A stretch of DNA of 16,606 nt from Pinguiococcus pyrenoidosus (Eukaryota; Sar; Pinguiophyceae; Pinguiochrysidales; Pinguiochrysidaceae). The notes beneath the pieces are model-generated. The model was not told the origin of the DNA. It ran no database searches and worked only from the letters and a program-made list of their open reading frames with translations. Position 1 is the stretch's first letter; each line of letters opens with the position of its first letter. The translations under genes were made by a program, and so were the position numbers. Of this stretch, positions 13,174-16,606 are shown one piece after another. Location: assembly GCA_019677205.1 (NCBI GenBank), contig JAAMXY010001633.1:1-16606 (forward strand), in the 5' to 3' direction.

Positions 13174-16100
13174 ATGGACAACGTAAGCGCCCACGCCTGC
13201 CCCTAGGCCTTTGGCATCCGCCTCACCGACACGAGCGTGCAGGACTGGACGCGCTTTGCAGGCATGCAGCGCCCCATGGGGGCTGCAGAGGCCAACGCGT
13301 CACGGGTTCCCCAGTACGCGCCGGCCCCAGCAGCGCCACCACACCAGCCGCAGCGCCTGCCTGGCCCGCCAATGTACTTGGAAGCACCCCGCATGATGCC
13401 GCCCTTCGTGAGCGCGAGGCCGTTGCTGGGTGCCCCCGTGGCGCGGCACGCCCCAGGCCACCTTCCGCCGGGCAGCAGCGCGATGCCAGCGCCCTTCATG
13501 CCGCTGCCAAACCCAGCGGCCGTCTTCGGTGCCGCGTTGAGGCCGGTGCCGATCATGGGGTCGATGCCGCTTCCCATGGCAATGGTCCCGCCATCGCCGC
13601 CCCGACAGGACACCGAACAGGACGAGGTAGCAAAGGCAGCACCAGTGCGAAGCTGCCGCCTCGGGCCCGAACTCCAGGAGCTCCCGCCTGACGAATTTTG
13701 GCGTGCCTCGCAACAGATTGCAGCAGCGGCGGAAGCAGCTGACGAGATGGCCGAGGTCCTTATCTTACAGGCCAAGCGAGCGGTGCAAGAGGAGTCGGTA
13801 AGATGCTGCCCGCAAGTCCTTCCCCAGCCCGACGTGCTGATCGGCCCCATGACGCGGTCCCTTCCTCACTCTGCTTTGCTCTGCCCTGCGCTGTGCTGCG
13901 CTGCGCAGATTACGCTTGCCAAGAAACTTGCACCGGTCAGCAATCCCCTGGCGGAGAATGCGAGCGAGGCGAAGTGCAACGTCATCTTGAAGAATATGGA
14001 GGTACGCGGGAATTGCCGTGACTTCGCCGTGTGCTTTTTGTGGGCGGCCTCTCCCAAGTCGGGATCTCATCGCGTCAAAACCTCAGCAACAGAAAAAGAA
14101 GATTCGAGACGAGAAAGTGCGGCGCTGGCGAGCAAGACGAGCCCAGCAGCTTCGGCGCGGATCCAACCAGTCCTCGAGGCCGCGAAGTACAGTTTGGAAA
14201 AGCGACGCCAACGCCAACCAGTCCGAAGCAGCGAAGCCGGCCAACCTCAAGGCCGACCCAAGCGACGAATCCCGACTTAGCGAGAAGCCGCCACCAGCCG
14301 TCCCAGAAACCGCGCGGAGCACTCCCTCGCGGTCAGTGATCCAGATCGCCCGGAGCATGGGCATTTCCGAGCAGCACCTCGCCGAGGTTCGGAAGACAGT
14401 GGAGCAGGTCCTGCTCGAGCAGCGTCCAGATGCCGACGACTCGGCCAGATATGTCCTTCCTTTCCTCAGCAACACGCTCAATGAGCAGCTGGTTGTGCAG
14501 CTTCATCGGGTCAGGTAGGCGTCAACCCCCCTAATCGGCCGAGGGATCCCCGCCCGCGACGACAGCCAGCTCACGTCCCCTTCATCAACTTAGCTCCCGG
14601 GACGACAGTCGGCGCTTCGTAAATCCATTGAAGGCATACCTGGAGTTCTTGGATCCGGGCCATCTGCATCGAGCCCTCCAGAGGCTGCACGCCAAGCAGC
14701 AGCTGCGTGGATCCGGACCAGATGCCGTCGCGGTCTGCGCGCCAGGCGCGCAAGCGGCAAGTGCTAGCATGGCGAACGCGATCCCGCCTGCGGATGCGGG
14801 AGCTAGAGCTGCAACGGACGGCGCAAGCGACCGTCAGCCAGCAGATGCCGCGGCAGCAGCAGCGGCATCTGCGGTGGCGGTAGCGGTAGCTGAGGAGGCT
14901 GCCCGCGGGCAGGGAACAATCGGAGCACCGGAAAAGGGCGGGAAGGACTTGCAGGCACCGCCGACTGGCTCTCGCAGAGCCTTTCCCAGTGGATCTCCAG
15001 GCGCTTTTCTACAAGGGCCTCGCTCGTCCATGTCGCTTGCGAGCGCTTCGCCATCGGACGTGCAAGCAGCGGGTGGCCGAGGTGCGTCCGTGCTGCACAG
15101 CTGGATCGCACGGCAGGGCTCTCGGCCGGGCAGGCAAGCCACGGGGGGTGAGGCTCATAGACCAAGGTCCGGCAGCGCCGGCGGTCCAAGTGGTCAAAAC
15201 GCGGGACCTCGCCCATCGCGAGCGCCGCCCGCGCAAGCGGGGAGCCAAGACACCAGTCACGCAGGCACGACGGATCGGTCAGCAACCACGTCGGGCACCG
15301 GCTCATCCGCAGAAGAGGGCAACGGCTCCGGATTTGAGACAAACTCGGGTCTCAGCTCGACTTTCTCGACCTCGACATCTGCGTCGGCCATGATGACGGC
15401 ATCCGGCTCAGCGTCAGGTGGGAGCTGCAAGGATGCCAGTCGCGCCGTGTGGAAAGCTGACGTTTCGATGTGGATGCAGGGTCGGGCGGTGCCATGAGTA
15501 GCACCAGCATCGAAGGCAGCGACGACAGCGCGGAGGAGCAAGCAAGTGCGGCGTCTTCAAATAGTGACATTCAGCCACGCGTGAGCGATCCCCTGGCCCC
15601 CGGTGGACCTGCTTTCCAAGCTGATCGCGCCGTGCAGCCGCTGGAGCCGGCAGCTCCATCGGAGCCGTTCTCGTCCGCTTCTGCGCAGCATGCATCTTTC
15701 TACGATGGATATGAGGCAGAGGACAGCGAATTTGGCGCCTCGCTCAAAGTGTCATCGGACGAGGACTACCATGGCTCCTCACGCACTGCTTCCGTTTATG
15801 TGGAGGCGCCGATGGATGCTCGCGTGGACTCGGCTGTGTACTTCGCTGTCAATCCGGTCCGTCCGTTCCTCGTTGGAGACGCTCCGGCAGATTCCGCGCA
15901 GGAAAGGGTGTGTACCTTAAGAGTACGATGTCGCGGGTATGCTCACATCGTGCAGTGTTCCGATGTTGGCATCTCGAGGGTGTGCAACTTGGTGGAGGTA
16001 CGCCTCGCTGAGGTCGACTAGCGGACGAACCGCGGCGAAGGAACGGTCTGACTCTCTGCTTGCTTTGGTGTCGCAGAGAAACGCGCAGATGGAGGCTGTG

Positions 16101-16606
16101 GGTGCTGAGGAGGATTGCCTAGACCGGCTTTTGCGCGTGTTGAGAACCCTTCCACGACAAGCTCCGCGTTGCTTCGCGCTGAGAAACCTGCTGGAGCTTC
16201 GCGTCTTCGAGGATGGCTGCTCGTCGGGCGACAGCTCTGGATCCGATGGGGCGAAATCCTCTGAAGAAGAGGCGGATGCCAAGCACAGCGTTGCATCTGC
16301 ACCATCGCCGGCGCCTGCCACACCTGGATCGCAGAAAAGGCGGCGTATCGACGAGCATGCGAGCGGCAGTGGCGGAGCCCAGCTGCCTCGCCGCGGAGGC
16401 AGGAACGATAGAAGGTGGAGAGCGCTTCGTCCTAAGGTACGCCGCCCCTCCCGATAGATACTCGGACGTTACGTGGAGCCTTGGCTCATCAAGCCTTCTG
16501 CCGCAGCTGAAGAACGCCTGTCGGATACCGGGCATCACGGCGATTCTCGACAAAGTCCGCCGTCGAGGCCTGGCGCTGGAAGCCAGGCAGAGCGAAGAGC
16601 TTCTGA
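13174..16606 (+). CDS. Large multi-exon protein of unknown function (3' partial)
   Basis: Model exons: 13174-13182, 13243-13797, 13909-14001, 14087-14514, 14609-15417, 15480-15997, 16077-16436, 16507 to the window end. At least 957 residues remain in frame through seven introns of 60-111 nt. The N-terminal third is Pro/Met/Ala-rich and disordered. Next come a helical segment (DEFWRASQQIAAAAEAADEM) and a very basic helix, KKKIRDEKVRRWRARRAQQL. Two segments around the 14514/14609 junction look globular: IARSMGISEQHLAEV and RRFVNPLKAYLEFLDPGHLH. A long Ser/Gly/Ala-rich region and acidic patches follow, then a predicted nuclear signal QKRRRID and a final helical exon LKNACRIPGITAILDKV. Composition suggests a nuclear regulatory or scaffold protein, but I recognise no family. 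The start is uncertain: ATG 13174 has a good context (AGCATGG), while the frame is open from ATG 12889. A 48-nt in-frame intron at 15908-15955 is possible. Confidence 0.6.
13183..13242 (+). other. Intron of the unknown multi-exon gene (60 nt)
   Basis: Donor GACAAC|GTAAGCG and acceptor GAGCGTGCAG|GAC, phase 0. An in-frame TAG at 13204-13206 ends the unspliced frame, so removal is needed to connect the upstream ATG to the long downstream frame. A closer AG at 13205-13206 would leave only 24 nt. Confidence 0.6.
13798..13908 (+). other. In-frame 111-nt intron of the unknown multi-exon gene
   Basis: Donor GAGTCG|GTAAGAT and acceptor GCTGCGCTGCGCAG|ATT, phase 0, no stop inside. The retained 37 residues are Cys/Pro/Leu-rich and unlike the charged helical residues on either side, and the 3' half is a pyrimidine- and GC-repeat tract. 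This favours a real intron despite the open frame. Confidence 0.68.
14002..14086 (+). other. Intron of the unknown multi-exon gene (85 nt)
   Basis: Donor ATGGAG|GTACGC and acceptor AAAACCTCAG|CAA, phase 0 with a frame shift between the flanking open frames. It joins a helical exon to the basic helix KKKIRDEKVRRWRARR. Confidence 0.65.
14515..14608 (+). other. Intron of the unknown multi-exon gene (94 nt)
   Basis: Donor GGTCAG|GTAGGC and acceptor GGGACGACAG|TCGG, phase 2. The junction makes an AGT codon and links NEQLVVQLHRV to SRRFVNPLKAYLEF, a continuous helical stretch. Unspliced, the frame ends at a TAG within the donor. Confidence 0.68.
15418..15479 (+). other. Intron of the unknown multi-exon gene (62 nt)
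   Basis: Donor GCGTCAG|GTGGGA and acceptor GTGGATGCAG|GGTC, phase 1. It connects one Ser/Gly-rich open frame to another with the same composition, and its length matches introns elsewhere in the window. Confidence 0.6.
15998..16076 (+). other. Intron of the unknown multi-exon gene (79 nt)
   Basis: Donor GTGGAG|GTACGCC and acceptor TTTGGTGTCGCAG|AGA, phase 0. It contains the stop (TAG at 16019-16021) that ends the preceding frame. The next exon begins RNAQMEAVG and is helical (DRLLRVLRTL). Confidence 0.65.
16437..16506 (+). other. Intron of the unknown multi-exon gene (70 nt)
   Basis: Donor CCTAAG|GTACGCC and acceptor CCTTCTGCCGCAG|CTG, phase 0. The final visible exon reads LKNACRIPGITAILDKV without a stop to the last base, so the gene continues beyond the window. 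Confidence 0.6.

Noticed and set aside
14989-15393. A 134-codon Arg-rich frame within the unknown multi-exon gene
   Set aside because: The alternative frame (14609-15417) connects by compatible splice sites on both sides, whereas this one ends without a matching junction.
1-16606. tRNA genes, rRNA, CRISPR arrays, transposons and bacterial ribosome binding sites
   Set aside because: I scanned by eye for B-box-like GTTCRA strings, conserved rRNA segments, regularly spaced repeats and transposase motifs and found none convincing. The gene structures are eukaryotic.

Overview
The window looks like nuclear DNA of a compact, GC-rich unicellular eukaryote, probably an alga or other protist. The evidence is short GT-AG introns (60-111 nt), long GC-rich coding exons, small intergenic gaps, and eukaryote-only families: INCENP, a t-SNARE, an SNX-BAR sorting nexin, a Fyv6/PSME3IP1 protein and an adaptin-appendage-like domain. 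The lineage cannot be fixed from sequence alone. I saw no tRNA, rRNA, CRISPR array, transposase or bacterial-style operon.

Layout from left to right. (1) At the left edge a partial minus-strand reading frame may begin at 41. (2) A divergent spacer with an AT-rich island leads to a four-exon INCENP-like gene (546-2823, +). It has a CEN-box-like N-terminus, a SAP domain, six copies of a [Y/F/H]PKPFAKVL-type motif and a C-terminal IN-box whose TSS segment lies on a 43-nt last exon. (3) A convergent Qc-SNARE gene follows (2898-3365, -). (4) After a divergent spacer with a G-rich heptamer repeat comes a PX-BAR sorting nexin (4272-5891, +). (5) A multi-spanning membrane protein (6113-8702, -) gains the end of a beta-adaptin-appendage-like domain if a terminal intron is removed. 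(6) A Fyv6/PSME3IP1 homologue (9034-9759, -) contains two in-frame 66-nt introns. (7) A second AT-rich island separates it from an alpha-helical, ARM/HEAT-like protein (10133-11995, +). (8) A possible short minus-strand gene (11946-12185) overlaps the end of that gene. (9) A large, unrecognised multi-exon gene runs from about 13174 on the plus strand off the right edge.

The genes do not form one pathway. Themes present are chromosome segregation (INCENP), membrane traffic (SNARE, sorting nexin, appendage-bearing membrane protein) and nuclear RNA or proteasome-linked functions (Fyv6 family). The most notable items are the SAP-containing INCENP with its repeated PKPF motif and the predicted fusion of a polytopic membrane protein to an adaptin-appendage platform. 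Both depend on splice models that I worked out by eye from reading-frame continuity and family resemblance. cDNA has not confirmed any of them.
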